Source: Lachnospiraceae bacterium NC2008
GTDB taxonomy: Bacteria; Bacillota; Clostridia; Lachnospirales; Lachnospiraceae
Length of the DNA: 64,000 nt
Direction of reading: 5' to 3'
Assembly: GCA_000687675.1 (NCBI GenBank)
Contig: JHWS01000006.1
Coordinates: 171,131 to 235,130 of the forward strand
This document shows, in pieces, positions 23,707 to 33,317 of the stretch. Position numbers and translations under genes: made by a program. The notes below the pieces were generated by a model. It was not told the DNA's origin. It was given only the letters and a program-made list of their open reading frames with translations, and did not search any database. Numbering within the stretch: position 1 is the stretch's first letter; each line of letters begins with the position of its first letter.

Positions 23707-26634
23707 ATGAATATTACATTTTCTTTTATTATGCTGCTTTGCGGCGTAGTAAATATTTCATTAATCATAACAGCACTATCCAAGACTAATCTGCAAGGGA
23801 ATAGGCGTATAAACTATGCATTTTCAGCCATATGCGGTAGTAACCTGGCTTGTACTGTTTCCTATGTTGTAATACTCCTTCTTAATAATGCAAAGCTTAA
23901 TAATGCATTATCTATTATTACGTCTTTAGCTCTAATAGTCTGTATTATCTTTAATATCTATTTATTTACTGAAGCTGCTTTCACAAACAAGATGGTTGGA
24001 AAGGTTATATTTTTCTTCTTCCTTCTCTTTGCAGTATTTATTGTGATTTTATCTTCAACTGTTCAGGGACAGGTAGTTCGAAATGCAACTCAAGGTAACC
24101 TTAATTACCAGACGGGTAAAGGATATAAGATAGTTCATACAGTATTTAAGACGCTGGCTCTTATGTACGTTATTGCCATTGCTACTTTGCTTTTAAGAAG
24201 AAGTATGAAGAGTAAAAAACGCAATGTATCTGCAGGCCTGTCTTGGTATTTAACTATTTGTTTGGTGCAGGTAATAGTTGTAGTTATTATTCCTACTATA
24301 ACAGATGTATATCTTCCACTTGCTCCTATCCTTCAGTTTTTCTCATGTATATCTTTATATATGACCTTTATAAAGCCTAAGGATAACTCCTTCTCTATAT
24401 ACAGTATTTCCAGTTTTATATATAACAACATGGATGTACCTATACTTGTCTTTGATAAAGATGAGAAACTTTCTTATATGAATAAATGCGCTGAGAACTT
24501 CCTGTTTACAAACGAAGAAAGCGCTAAGGGAAAGAAACTTAAAGATTATTTTGTCATACCTGATGATAATCTTGATAATATTCATGAACTAAACGATGTC
24601 AGATGCCAGAGTAAGGAATCAATCTGCAAAGTGACAGTTAGTACTCTCTTTGATGAAAGAGAAGAAAAAACAGGATATGTAGCATTTGTTTACGATAAGA
24701 CAGAGCAGTATCTTACAACTAACAAACTTCAGGCAAGTATTAAGACAGCTATGGAAGCAAGTAAGGCAAAATCGGACTTTCTTGCTAATATGAGTCACGA
24801 GATAAGAACTCCTATCAATACTATTCTTGGTATGAATGAGATGATTCTTCGTGAGACACGAGATAAGAGTCTTGTAAAATATGCTTCTGATATAAGAACT
24901 GCAGGAGGAAACCTTCTTAATATTGTTAGCGATATTCTTGATTTTTCAAAGATAGAAGCAGGCAATATGGAGATTGATCCTACGACATATGATACTAAGA
25001 AACTTCTTTTTGACGTAGTCAGTGTTATGACCTTCAGGGCTAAAGAGAAGGGACTTAAGTTTATTCAGGATATAGACCCTAAGCTTCCTAAGAAGCTTAT
25101 AGGTGATGATGTAAGAGTTAAGCAGGTGCTTAATAACCTATTATCCAATGCTATTAAGTATACAAGTAAAGGTAGGATTATCCTTAGAATCATCGCTTCA
25201 AGAATAGATGACGAAACATGTGATATCCAGATAGCTGTAACAGATACAGGTTGTGGTATTGCTAAGGATGATATTCCGAACCTCTTTGAACCATTCACAC
25301 GTTTTGATGAGAATAAGAATAGAACTATAGAAGGTACCGGTCTTGGTCTTAAGATTACAAAAGAAATAATCTCTAAGATGAATGGTGTTATTAATGTTAA
25401 GAGTACCTACGGTAGAGGATCTACCTTCTCATGTTCATTCAAACAGGGTATAGCAGAAAGCGGCTATATTGGCGACTTTGAGCGATATTATGAGTCGCAT
25501 CAGAATCAGGTTTATGCATACCATAAGGCATTTGAAGCTCCAAACTGTAGTGTGCTGGTAGTAGATGATAACCAGATGAATCTTAGTGTTATTGAGAATC
25601 TTCTTAAGGATACAGGTATCAATGTTGTTACTGTTCTTAGCGGTCAGGCAGCTCTTGAAAGTACTAAGTCCAACCGCTATGACCTGATTCTTATGGACCA
25701 TATGATGCCTCAGATGGACGGTATAGAAACATTTGAAAGAATAGTTTCTGACCCAACTAATTTAAATAAAAATACTCCAGTTGTTGCAGTTACTGCCAAT
25801 GCTATTAAAGGGGCCAAGGAGATGTACCTGTCAAAGGGCTTCTCGGATTATGTGGCAAAGCCAGTTGATTTTGCCAGACTTGAAGGTATCTTAATTAAGT
25901 ATCTTCCAGCTAATAAGGTAAGTTTTGTAAATACATCGGTTGAGGATCTTGCAAGAGATGAAGACCAGCAGTATAAGGAAAAGCTTAAGCTTGCAGAAAA
26001 GTATCTTGAAAAGAAGAATATCAATGTTGTTACAGGTCTTAAGAATGTAGGAAGTAACCTTGAAGCCTATAATGATGCCCTTGCGTCATTTGTAAAATCA
26101 GATGCTATAGACAAGCTTCAGATGCTTCTTGAAAAAGCTGGTAAAGAGCCAGAGAAAATTGAAGAAATTAGTAGAAACTATGGCCTGGAAGCATATGGTA
26201 TAAAGACAAGTGCCAAGACTATAGGTGCTACTAACCTATCTTCTATTGCCTATAACCATGAGATGGCAGGAAGAGAATATAGGTTAGATACTGCAAAAGA
26301 AGAATTTGCAAACCTATCAAATGAGTGGAATAATGTTAAGGCTATAATAGAAGAATATCTATTCCAGGTTGAGCTCCAAAGAGGAGACGACAAGGAAGAG
26401 AATCTTGGACTTAAGATTATTAGCCCAGAAGAATTAAATGGTAAGCTTATAACTATAAGGAATTATGCTAAAGACTTTGAACATGTTGCAGCAAAGTACA
26501 AGATAGAAGAACTTATGGATTACAGGCTTGATGAGAATACACTTCGTGTAATCAAGGGTGTATATAGATGCCTTGAAAGTATAGATTACAACGGAGCAAT
26601 TAATTTACTAAAGGAAATAATAAAAGATGAGTAG
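23707..26634 (+). CDS. hybrid sensor histidine kinase with receiver and degenerate HPt domain
   Basis: 975 residues. Residues 1-225 hold about seven membrane helices. A PAS-like domain spans about 240-345. The HisKA box SHEIRTPINTILG has its His near 363. The HATPase (NLLSNAIKYTSKG, DTGCGIAKDD, GTGLGL) follows to about 590. The receiver has VVDDNQ, DLILMDHMMPQMDG (phosphoacceptor Asp near 663) and the AVTANA/KPVD blocks. The C-terminus resembles an HPt domain, but the phosphorylated His is Tyr (AYGIKTSAKTIGA). The signal is unknown. The stop overlaps the start of pyrC by 8 bases. Confidence 0.92.
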   Translation: MNITFSFIMLLCGVVNISLIITALSKTNLQGNRRINYAFSAICGSNLACTVSYVVILLLNNAKLNNALSIITSLALIVCIIFNIYLFTEAAFTNKMVGKVIFFFFLLFAVFIVILSSTVQGQVVRNATQGNLNYQTGKGYKIVHTVFKTLALMYVIAIATLLLRRSMKSKKRNVSAGLSWYLTICLVQVIVVVIIPTITDVYLPLAPILQFFSCISLYMTFIKPKDNSFSIYSISSFIYNNMDVPILVFDKDEKLSYMNKCAENFLFTNEESAKGKKLKDYFVIPDDNLDNIHELNDVRCQSKESICKVTVSTLFDEREEKTGYVAFVYDKTEQYLTTNKLQASIKTAMEASKAKSDFLANMSHEIRTPINTILGMNEMILRETRDKSLVKYASDIRTAGGNLLNIVSDILDFSKIEAGNMEIDPTTYDTKKLLFDVVSVMTFRAKEKGLKFIQDIDPKLPKKLIGDDVRVKQVLNNLLSNAIKYTSKGRIILRIIASRIDDETCDIQIAVTDTGCGIAKDDIPNLFEPFTRFDENKNRTIEGTGLGLKITKEIISKMNGVINVKSTYGRGSTFSCSFKQGIAESGYIGDFERYYESHQNQVYAYHKAFEAPNCSVLVVDDNQMNLSVIENLLKDTGINVVTVLSGQAALESTKSNRYDLILMDHMMPQMDGIETFERIVSDPTNLNKNTPVVAVTANAIKGAKEMYLSKGFSDYVAKPVDFARLEGILIKYLPANKVSFVNTSVEDLARDEDQQYKEKLKLAEKYLEKKNINVVTGLKNVGSNLEAYNDALASFVKSDAIDKLQMLLEKAGKEPEKIEEISRNYGLEAYGIKTSAKTIGATNLSSIAYNHEMAGREYRLDTAKEEFANLSNEWNNVKAIIEEYLFQVELQRGDDKEENLGLKIISPEELNGKLITIRNYAKDFEHVAAKYKIEELMDYRLDENTLRVIKGVYRCLESIDYNGAINLLKEIIKDE

Positions 26635-27913
26635 TTTATTAATTAAGAACGGAACAGTTATAGACACAGAAGGAGAAACAAGTTATAAGGCGGACCTTGT
26701 ATGCAAGGATGGAATAATTGAAAAAATAATTAAAGATGCTTCTTCTGAATCTAACGTAGAAGCAGATGAAGTAATAGATGCCAGTGGTCTTATTGTGGCC
26801 CCTGGCCTTATTGATGTCCACGTGCATTTTCGTGATCCTGGATTAACATACAAGGAAGATATTGATACCGGAGCAGCTGCAGCTAAAAGAGGCGGCTTCA
26901 CAACTGTAGTTATGATGGCTAACACTAAGCCAGTTATCGATAATGAAGAGACTCTTTCATATGTTTTGGATAAGGGCAGAAAGACTGGTATCAATGTGCT
27001 TAGCGCCTGCACTATAACAAAGGGTATGCAGGGCAAAGAGATGGTTGATATGGACTCTCTCTTATCAAAAGGTGCAGCAGGCTTTACGGATGACGGACTT
27101 CCTATTATGGACCAGGGAATCGTAACTAAGGCACTTGAGAATTCTAAGAGACTTGGCGTACCAGTATCATTTCATGAAGAGAATCCAGCGTTTATTACTA
27201 ACCCGGGCTACAATGCAGGAGAAGCAGCAAAGAAACTTGGAATCGTTGGAGCACCAAGAGATGCAGAGATAGACCTAATAAAGAGAGACCTTGAGATAGC
27301 TCTTAAAACAGGTGGTATTATTGATATTCAGCACATAAGCTCTAAGGAAGGTGTAGAACTTGTAAGACAGGCTAAAGCTAAATCTGACAAGGACAATATC
27401 CATGCAGAGGCTACACCGCATCATTTTACACTTACTGAGGAGGCAGCTGTAGAATATAAGACCTATGCTAAGATGAATCCACCTCTTAGAGAAGAAGCGG
27501 ACAGGAAGGCTATAGTAGAGGGACTTAGAGATGGCACAGTTGATATGATTGCAACTGACCATGCACCTCACAGCAAGGAAGAAAAGGACAAGGGTCTTAC
27601 AGAGGCACCAAGTGGTATAACAGGACTTGAGACAAGCCTTAGCCTTGCAATTACAACTCTTGTACATAAGGAAGGTTTACCACTTCCTCTTGTTATGAAG
27701 AGAATGAGTCTTGGACCAGCTAAGGTATACAACCTTAAGACTGGAATAATTAAAGAAGGTTATCCAGCAGATATATGTATATTTGCAGAAAATGAGAAGA
27801 TAACATATAATTCATACGCTAGTAAGGCAGTTAATACTCCATTTACAGGTAAGGAATTCGATGGAGTAGTGAAATATACAATTTGTGGAGGTAATGTAGT
27901 TTACAAGGCTTAA
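26627..27913 (+). CDS. pyrC: dihydroorotase
   Basis: 428 residues, class I dihydroorotase length. Metal-binding DVHVHFRDPG (near 62), the TVVMMANTKPVID block, a DIQHIS metal-site His region, ATPHH and the ATDHAPHSKEEK signature are all present. It cyclises carbamoyl-aspartate to dihydroorotate in pyrimidine synthesis. It begins inside the last codons of the histidine kinase gene and leads the pyrC-pyrK-pyrD cluster. Confidence 0.95.
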   Translation: MSSLLIKNGTVIDTEGETSYKADLVCKDGIIEKIIKDASSESNVEADEVIDASGLIVAPGLIDVHVHFRDPGLTYKEDIDTGAAAAKRGGFTTVVMMANTKPVIDNEETLSYVLDKGRKTGINVLSACTITKGMQGKEMVDMDSLLSKGAAGFTDDGLPIMDQGIVTKALENSKRLGVPVSFHEENPAFITNPGYNAGEAAKKLGIVGAPRDAEIDLIKRDLEIALKTGGIIDIQHISSKEGVELVRQAKAKSDKDNIHAEATPHHFTLTEEAAVEYKTYAKMNPPLREEADRKAIVEGLRDGTVDMIATDHAPHSKEEKDKGLTEAPSGITGLETSLSLAITTLVHKEGLPLPLVMKRMSLGPAKVYNLKTGIIKEGYPADICIFAENEKITYNSYASKAVNTPFTGKEFDGVVKYTICGGNVVYKA

Positions 27914-27941
27914 TATGTAAACACATTAAGGAAGGATTATT

Positions 27942-28769
27942 ATGTCGAAAAGAAAAGAAGAGGCTACAGTATATAGCCAGGAAATGCTTACTGATGGAAT
28001 CTATTCATTATGGATTGAAACATCTATGGCCAGCCAGGCTAAGGCAGGTCAGTTTATCGGAGTTTTTACAGGAGATGGTACAAAACTTCTTGCAAGACCA
28101 ATATCTATTTGCGATGTTAAAAGCGATGAGAATCTCCTTCGCATGGTTTATAGAGTAAGCGGCGGCGGTACAGACCTTATATCTAAACTTAAAAAGGGAG
28201 ATAAGGTATCAGTTATCGGAGTTCTTGGTAATGGCTATGAGAAAGCAGCATGTGGCTACAATGAAGAAAGTTCTAACTGTGAACTAATTCCGCTTAATAA
28301 GTCTTTAGAAGGCAAGAAGGTTATAGTTATTGGTGGTGGTATTGGTATACCTCCTATGCTTCTTGCGGCAAAGTCTTTACAGTGTGAAAAGGTTATGGTT
28401 CTTGGATATGCTAACAAGAATACCTTCCTTAAGGATGAGTTCGATAAGCTTGGTCAGGTATATATTTCTACAGATGATGGAAGCCTTGGAACCAAGGGTA
28501 CAGTAATAGATGCAATCAAAGAAAATGGAGTAAGCGGCGATGTTATATTTGCCTGCGGACCTATGCCTATGCTTAGAGGAATAAAGGCATACGCTAAGGA
28601 ACATGGTATGAAGGCTTACATCTCACTTGAAGAAAGGATGGCCTGCGGTGTAGGTGCATGTCTTGGCTGCGTAACAAAGACAGTTAATAAGGACCACCAT
28701 ACACATGTTAACAACACACGTATCTGCGTTGAAGGACCAGTCTTTGACAGTGAAGTAGTTGATATATAG
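27942..28769 (+). CDS. pyrK: dihydroorotate dehydrogenase B, electron-transfer subunit
   Basis: 275 residues. The FAD-binding segment has LARPISICD and the NAD-binding loop GGGIGIPPML near residue 130. The C-terminal 2Fe-2S motif has cysteines in MACGVGACLGC and a later RICVEGPVF. It passes electrons from the dehydrogenase subunit to NAD. It lies between pyrC and pyrD, as usual in Clostridia. Confidence 0.95.
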   Translation: MSKRKEEATVYSQEMLTDGIYSLWIETSMASQAKAGQFIGVFTGDGTKLLARPISICDVKSDENLLRMVYRVSGGGTDLISKLKKGDKVSVIGVLGNGYEKAACGYNEESSNCELIPLNKSLEGKKVIVIGGGIGIPPMLLAAKSLQCEKVMVLGYANKNTFLKDEFDKLGQVYISTDDGSLGTKGTVIDAIKENGVSGDVIFACGPMPMLRGIKAYAKEHGMKAYISLEERMACGVGACLGCVTKTVNKDHHTHVNNTRICVEGPVFDSEVVDI

Positions 28770-28781
28770 AGAGGAATAGAT

Positions 28782-29684
28782 ATGAATACAAAAGTAACAA
28801 TTGCAGGTGTTGAACTTAAGAATCCTGTTATGACTGCATCTGGAACATTTGGCTCAGGCCAGGAGTTTTCTGAGATGACAGACTTAAATAAACTTGGAGC
28901 TGTAGTAACTAAGGGTGTATCAAGCGTTCCTTGGCCAGGTAATCCAACTCCTCGTATTGCCGAAGTATATGGCGGTATGTTAAATGCTATCGGCCTTCAA
29001 AACCCAGGAATAGATGTTTTTATCGAGAGAGATATTCCATTCCTTCAGGATTATTCATGCAAGAAGATTGTCAATGTCTGTGGTAAAACAGTAGAAGAGT
29101 ATCTTGCAGTAGTTGAAAGACTTAATGACCAGCCAATCGATATGATGGAGATTAATGTATCATGTCCTAATGTTAAGGAAGGTGCTTTAGCATTTGGTCA
29201 GGATGCAAGAGTTCTTGAGGATGTTACAAAGAAGATTAAGGCTGTAGCTAAGAAGCCTATTATTATGAAACTTAGTCCTAATGTTACTAACATAAAGGAA
29301 ATGGGACTTGCTGCAGAAGCAGGTGGTGCAAATGCTGTATCACTTATTAATACTCTTATGGGTATGAAGATTGATATTAACAGAAAGAAGTTTGTACTTG
29401 CCAATAAAACAGGTGGATTCTCAGGACCAGCTGTTAAGCCAGTAGCAGTTCGTATGGTTTATGATGTTGCACATACTGTTAAGATTCCAGTTATTGGTAT
29501 GGGCGGTATAGCAACAGCAGAAGATGCTATTGAGTTTATGATGGCAGGTGCAACAGCAATATCTGTTGGAACTATGAACTTTGTAGATCCAGAAACAACT
29601 TCAAAGATTGCTGATGGTATAGAGCAGTTCATGAAGGACAAGGGTATTGAAGATATTAATGATATTATTGGATGTGTAGAATAA
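28782..29684 (+). CDS. pyrD: dihydroorotate dehydrogenase B, catalytic subunit
   Basis: 300 residues, TIM-barrel FMN enzyme of class 1B. It has ELKNPVMTASGTFGSG at the start, NAIGLQNPG and NVSCPNVKEG with the catalytic base Cys that marks class 1 enzymes. Phosphate-binding GGFSGPAVKP and GMGGIATAEDA follow. It oxidises dihydroorotate to orotate with PyrK. A strong terminator ends the operon. Confidence 0.95.
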   Translation: MNTKVTIAGVELKNPVMTASGTFGSGQEFSEMTDLNKLGAVVTKGVSSVPWPGNPTPRIAEVYGGMLNAIGLQNPGIDVFIERDIPFLQDYSCKKIVNVCGKTVEEYLAVVERLNDQPIDMMEINVSCPNVKEGALAFGQDARVLEDVTKKIKAVAKKPIIMKLSPNVTNIKEMGLAAEAGGANAVSLINTLMGMKIDINRKKFVLANKTGGFSGPAVKPVAVRMVYDVAHTVKIPVIGMGGIATAEDAIEFMMAGATAISVGTMNFVDPETTSKIADGIEQFMKDKGIEDINDIIGCVE

Positions 29685-29727
29685 AACGCCAGCCGGAAAA
29701 TACCACGCGCCAGCGTGCACATACAAA

Positions 29728-29757
29728 GAGGGAAGGCTCTGCCTTCCCTCTTTTTTA
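29728..29757 (+). terminator. intrinsic terminator after pyrD
   Basis: A perfect 10 bp GC-rich stem (GAGGGAAGGC / GCCTTCCCTC), a TCT loop and six T. Confidence 0.92.
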
Positions 29758-29787
29758 ATATTCTCTGGTTAACTTAATATGTAGGCT

Positions 29788-30417
29788 TTAAGCCTGTGCT
29801 TCAGCAGATGCCGAAGTTTTTGTAGATGCAGCGTAGTCATCGAAAAGCTTATTTACAGCTTCCTTTGTCTGCTTGCATATGTCTGGAAGTTCATCGCCCC
29901 AGGCTTTAGTAGCCTGCTTGAAGCCTTTTTCAAAAGCTTCTCTCATCTCTTCCATCTTTTCTGGGTCGCCACCTGTAAGTGCCTTTGCAAAATCAAAGAT
30001 TCTTTCAGATGTCTGCTGTACTCCCCAGTAACCGTCTTCAGCGATGTCTTTCTGTGCCTGAGCTTTTGTCTCAGGGTCAACTTCAAGATTTTCATAGAAG
30101 CTTTTAAGTCCCTCAGCAACATTGTAAGTATTACCCTGTTTTGTAAGAAGTTTATTAACAATATCTTGTAGCTGCTGGATTCTTGCATCCGCATCAGCTT
30201 TAAGCTTCTCTACAAGTTCAGGATTAGGGACATACTTCTCTCTCGCTTCTTCAGCGGCTTTCATTGCTTCATCAGAAGATTCATACACAGCTGCTACACC
30301 ATCAATAGGTGAAGTCTTCTTTGTAGTTTCTTCTGTCTCTGCAACGGGGGTCGAGTTTTTCACGTAGCTTGCACTATCGTACAAGGTTCCGCTTGATGTA
30401 ATTCCATTTACACTCAT
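29788..30417 (-). CDS. conserved Lachnospiraceae protein, unknown function
   Basis: 209 residues starting after AAGGAGGGATCC. The N-terminus is Ser/Thr-rich (MSVNGITSSGTLYDSASYVKN); the rest is helical and charged. The block DGYWGVQQTSERIFDFAKALTGGDPEKMEEMREAFEKGFKQATKAWGDELP recurs in many uncharacterised Lachnospiraceae proteins, in my experience often in motile species. No signal peptide. Flanking genes are metabolic and on the other strand, so context gives little. Confidence 0.6.
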   Translation of the reverse strand: MSVNGITSSGTLYDSASYVKNSTPVAETEETTKKTSPIDGVAAVYESSDEAMKAAEEAREKYVPNPELVEKLKADADARIQQLQDIVNKLLTKQGNTYNVAEGLKSFYENLEVDPETKAQAQKDIAEDGYWGVQQTSERIFDFAKALTGGDPEKMEEMREAFEKGFKQATKAWGDELPDICKQTKEAVNKLFDDYAASTKTSASAEAQA

Positions 30418-30615
30418 TTTGGATCCCTCCTTAATTAAATTGTAAAGACAATGTTACATATACATTATCGCATACTAATTAGGATTTGTTAATACACTAG
30501 ATATAGTTTTTGATAAATAATTAGTGGAAGATTTTGAAATAAATATATCTTCACATTATAGGAAAATAAAGGTATTATAAGAATAGTGTATACAATCTGA
30601 GGAAGAGGAATTATT

Positions 30616-31485
30616 ATGGCTAATTCAGTTTCGAAAAAAGCATATGCCAAAATTAATATTGGACTTGATATAGTTGGAAAGACTGATAATGGATATCATC
30701 TTCTTAATTCTATTATGCAGCAGGTAGACCTGTATGATGTAATTACAGTAAGCAGGGAAGACGAAGATGGCTATAGTATTACCATAGATTCGAATAATCA
30801 CGATATTCCTTTGGATGAAACTAATCTTGCATATAAGGCAGCAGATATCCTTATGAAGGAGTATAAGCTTAGTGGCAAGGTAAGTATCTATATTGATAAG
30901 CGTATTCCTATGGCAGCAGGTATGGCCGGCGGAAGTACAGATGGGGCAGCAGTTCTTGAACTTATTAATGAGTTATTTGAGCTTGGTCTGTCAAAAGATG
31001 AACTTAAGGGTATAGGTGTAAAGCTTGGAGCTGATATACCATTTTGCATAGAAGGTAAAGGTGCTATCTGTCAGGGTATAGGTGAAATTATGACGCCTCT
31101 TGGTACAGCCCCAGATATGGCAGTTCTTATTGCTAAGCCACCTATTTCTATATCTACAAAATACGTTTACACACATCTTAAGTTAGATAGTGTAATTCAT
31201 CCAGACATGGACAAGGTTATTACTGCATATAAGTCAGGTGACCTAAAGACTGTTGCAGATTCTATGGGCAATGTGCTTGAAAGCGTTTCTGAAAAGGAAA
31301 ATGAGATAATAACTTCTCTTAAGGCGTCTATGCTAGAAGAAGGTGCTGTAGGAAGTCTTATGAGCGGTTCTGGCCCAACAGTATTTGGCCTTTTTGAAGA
31401 TATGACTCTGGCTTCCAAGGCAGGGGAGAAGATGAAAGAAAAGTATCCTGACGTGTTTATTCAGGCTGTTAATCTTATAAAATAG
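30616..31485 (+). CDS. ispE: 4-diphosphocytidyl-2-C-methyl-D-erythritol kinase
   Basis: 289 residues, GHMP kinase fold. Start block KAYAKINIGLDIVGKTDNGYH, ATP-binding PMAAGMAGGSTDGAAVL near residue 97, and C-terminal GAVGSLMSGSGPTVFGLF. It phosphorylates the MEP-pathway intermediate for isoprenoid synthesis. It is followed closely by a GntR-type regulator and a DUF1934 gene, an order seen in other Clostridia. Confidence 0.94.
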   Translation: MANSVSKKAYAKINIGLDIVGKTDNGYHLLNSIMQQVDLYDVITVSREDEDGYSITIDSNNHDIPLDETNLAYKAADILMKEYKLSGKVSIYIDKRIPMAAGMAGGSTDGAAVLELINELFELGLSKDELKGIGVKLGADIPFCIEGKGAICQGIGEIMTPLGTAPDMAVLIAKPPISISTKYVYTHLKLDSVIHPDMDKVITAYKSGDLKTVADSMGNVLESVSEKENEIITSLKASMLEEGAVGSLMSGSGPTVFGLFEDMTLASKAGEKMKEKYPDVFIQAVNLIK

Positions 31486-31505
31486 TAATTTAATCGGAGG
31501 TTTAT

Positions 31506-32186
31506 ATGGCATCGTCCCTTCAAATAACAAATTTTGATAAAGACATACCACTTAGAGACGTAGTATTCGAGACACTTCGTAAGGCTATTCTTACCGGGGA
31601 ACTTAAGCCAGGAGAAAGACTTATGGAGATACATCTTGCTCAGCGTATGGGAGTTTCAAGAACTCCTGTTAGAGAGGCAATAAGGATGCTTGAACTTGAG
31701 AATCTTGTTACTATGGTTCCAAGATGCGGCGCCAAGGTTGCAAGCATCACAACCAGCGGATTAAAAGATGTATTAGAAGTAAGAGAAGCATTAGAGGAAC
31801 TTGCTATTAAGCTTGCCTGCAAACGTAGCACTGACGACCAGGTTCGCCGCCTTAAAGAGGCTATGGAAAGATTTGAAAATGCTATAGAATCAGGGAATCT
31901 TGCAAGGATAGCTCAAAGTGATGAAAAGTTCCACAATATCATAGTTGAAGCCAGCCATAATGAAAAACTTGCAGAGATGACAGCTAATCTTTCTCAGCAG
32001 ATATACAGATACAGATATGAATGCATCAAGGACAGTTCTATGTATGCAGAGTTAATCGAAGAACATAGAAAGATGTATGAAAGTATATACTACAGAAAAC
32101 AAAATGAAGCAGTAGAGGTAGTTAAGCAGCATATTACCAAACAGCAGGAAAGTATTATGCGCAACCTCCACTTAGAAGAAGAATAG
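31506..32186 (+). CDS. GntR family regulator, FCD subfamily
   Basis: 226 residues after CGGAGG. N-terminal winged helix (LRDVVFETLRKAILTGELKPGERLMEIHLAQRMGVSRTPVREAIRML) followed by an all-helical FCD ligand-binding domain with a DEKFHNIIVEASHN block and EHRKMYESI, which carry the usual metal-binding Asp and His positions. It binds operator DNA as a dimer and senses a small acid. The target is unknown. It overlaps nothing but lies 1 base before the next start. Confidence 0.9.
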   Translation: MASSLQITNFDKDIPLRDVVFETLRKAILTGELKPGERLMEIHLAQRMGVSRTPVREAIRMLELENLVTMVPRCGAKVASITTSGLKDVLEVREALEELAIKLACKRSTDDQVRRLKEAMERFENAIESGNLARIAQSDEKFHNIIVEASHNEKLAEMTANLSQQIYRYRYECIKDSSMYAELIEEHRKMYESIYYRKQNEAVEVVKQHITKQQESIMRNLHLEEE

Positions 32187-32187
32187 T

Positions 32188-32619
32188 ATGAAAGCATATC
32201 TTGAATTAAACAGCCATCATTACAGTGATGGAACTCATGACGAGGAAGTTATTAAAACTGACTGTGAGTATTTTGAAAGGAATGGAAGCAGATATATTAG
32301 CTATGATTCCACTACTGAGGACGGTCAGACATATAAGACTACTTTAAAGATAAAAGAAGCGGAATTTACATACACAAAGAAAACAACTGTGGCAACAACC
32401 ATGTTCTTTAGGCCGGGAGTAGTTACAAAGTCCAGCTATATTACTCCTTATGGGACATTTGCTATGGCTATGGACACCAAAGAATATGGCCTTATGGAAA
32501 CCGAAGATGGCTTAAAGCTTAATTTAAAATATGATTTAAGCCTAGATGGGCAGCACCAGTCAAACTGTCACATATTCTTGCGGTTAGTTTTAAACAATGA
32601 TACAATAGACCAAGCGTGA
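32188..32619 (+). CDS. DUF1934 beta-barrel protein (YwiB-like)
   Basis: 143 residues. The pattern Y...SxxHYSDGTHDEEVIKTDCEYFERNGSRYISYDS ... RPGVVTKSSYITPYGTFAMAMDTKEYGL ... LKYDLSLDGQHQSNCHIFL fits the DUF1934 family, small calycin-like barrels found across Firmicutes. Function unknown. It starts 1 base after the regulator's stop, so both are translated from one message. Confidence 0.8.
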   Translation: MKAYLELNSHHYSDGTHDEEVIKTDCEYFERNGSRYISYDSTTEDGQTYKTTLKIKEAEFTYTKKTTVATTMFFRPGVVTKSSYITPYGTFAMAMDTKEYGLMETEDGLKLNLKYDLSLDGQHQSNCHIFLRLVLNNDTIDQA

Positions 32620-32638
32620 TTTTAGGAGGTTTAATGAT

Positions 32639-33115
32639 ATGCCAGTTTGGAGCATAGTTCTTATAATAATAGCTGTAGTAATCGTAGCTTTAATAGTAAT
32701 ACTTGCAATACTTGGAAAGAAACTTCAGAAGAAGCAGGCAGAAAATCAGCAGCTTCTTGATGCTAACAAGCAGACAGTTTCTATGCTGGTTATTGATAAG
32801 AAGCGTATGAAGGTTAAAGATGCTAACCTTCCTTCAACAATTACAGACCAGATACCTAAGTTCCAGAGAAACTTCAAGGTGCCTCTTGTAAAGGTTAAAG
32901 CAGGCCCACAGGTACTTACAATGTTCTGTGATGAGAAGATATTTGATCTTATTCCTGTAAAGAAAGAAGTTAAGGCTGAAGTAAGTGGTATGTTCATTGT
33001 AGGTGTTAAGGGCGTACACGGAACTGTTATCAAGAAAGAAGAAAAGAAGAAGAGCAAGTACAGACAAACTGTTGAAAAAATTCAGGAGAAGGCAGGCGCT
33101 AAGCCACTCAAGTAG
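32639..33115 (+). CDS. membrane-anchored conserved protein, unknown
   Basis: 158 residues after TAGGAGG. One N-terminal membrane helix (residues 4-27, PVWSIVLIIIAVVIVALIVILAIL) is followed by a basic soluble part with KKRMKVKDANLPSTITDQIPKF and repeated Lys/Val strands. The C-terminus is Lys-rich. Similar anchored proteins occur in related genomes without a known role. The basic tail would face the cytoplasm if the N-terminus is outside. Confidence 0.65.
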   Translation: MPVWSIVLIIIAVVIVALIVILAILGKKLQKKQAENQQLLDANKQTVSMLVIDKKRMKVKDANLPSTITDQIPKFQRNFKVPLVKVKAGPQVLTMFCDEKIFDLIPVKKEVKAEVSGMFIVGVKGVHGTVIKKEEKKKSKYRQTVEKIQEKAGAKPLK

Positions 33116-33143
33116 TTTTCTGGACATAATATAATGTTAAATT

Positions 33144-33182
33144 ACTCACAAATCGGTATAATACCGGCTTGTGAGTTTTTTT
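33144..33182 (+). terminator. intrinsic terminator
   Basis: An 8 bp outer stem ACTCACAA / TTGTGAGT with an inner CGGTA / TACCG, then a run of T. Confidence 0.9.
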
Positions 33183-33317
33183 GTTATATGAAAAAAAATA
33201 TCTATAAGTATGTACAAAAGGAGAACTTTTACAAAAGTTCTTGTGAAATTGTATTTATTTTAGTACAATCTTACTTAACTAACGATAAGTATAAAAGGTA
33301 TAAAAGGAGGGGAATAT

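Noticed and set aside
26500..26640. PyrR-binding attenuator or other leader before pyrC
   Set aside because: pyrC starts inside the kinase gene; no leader or terminator exists there.
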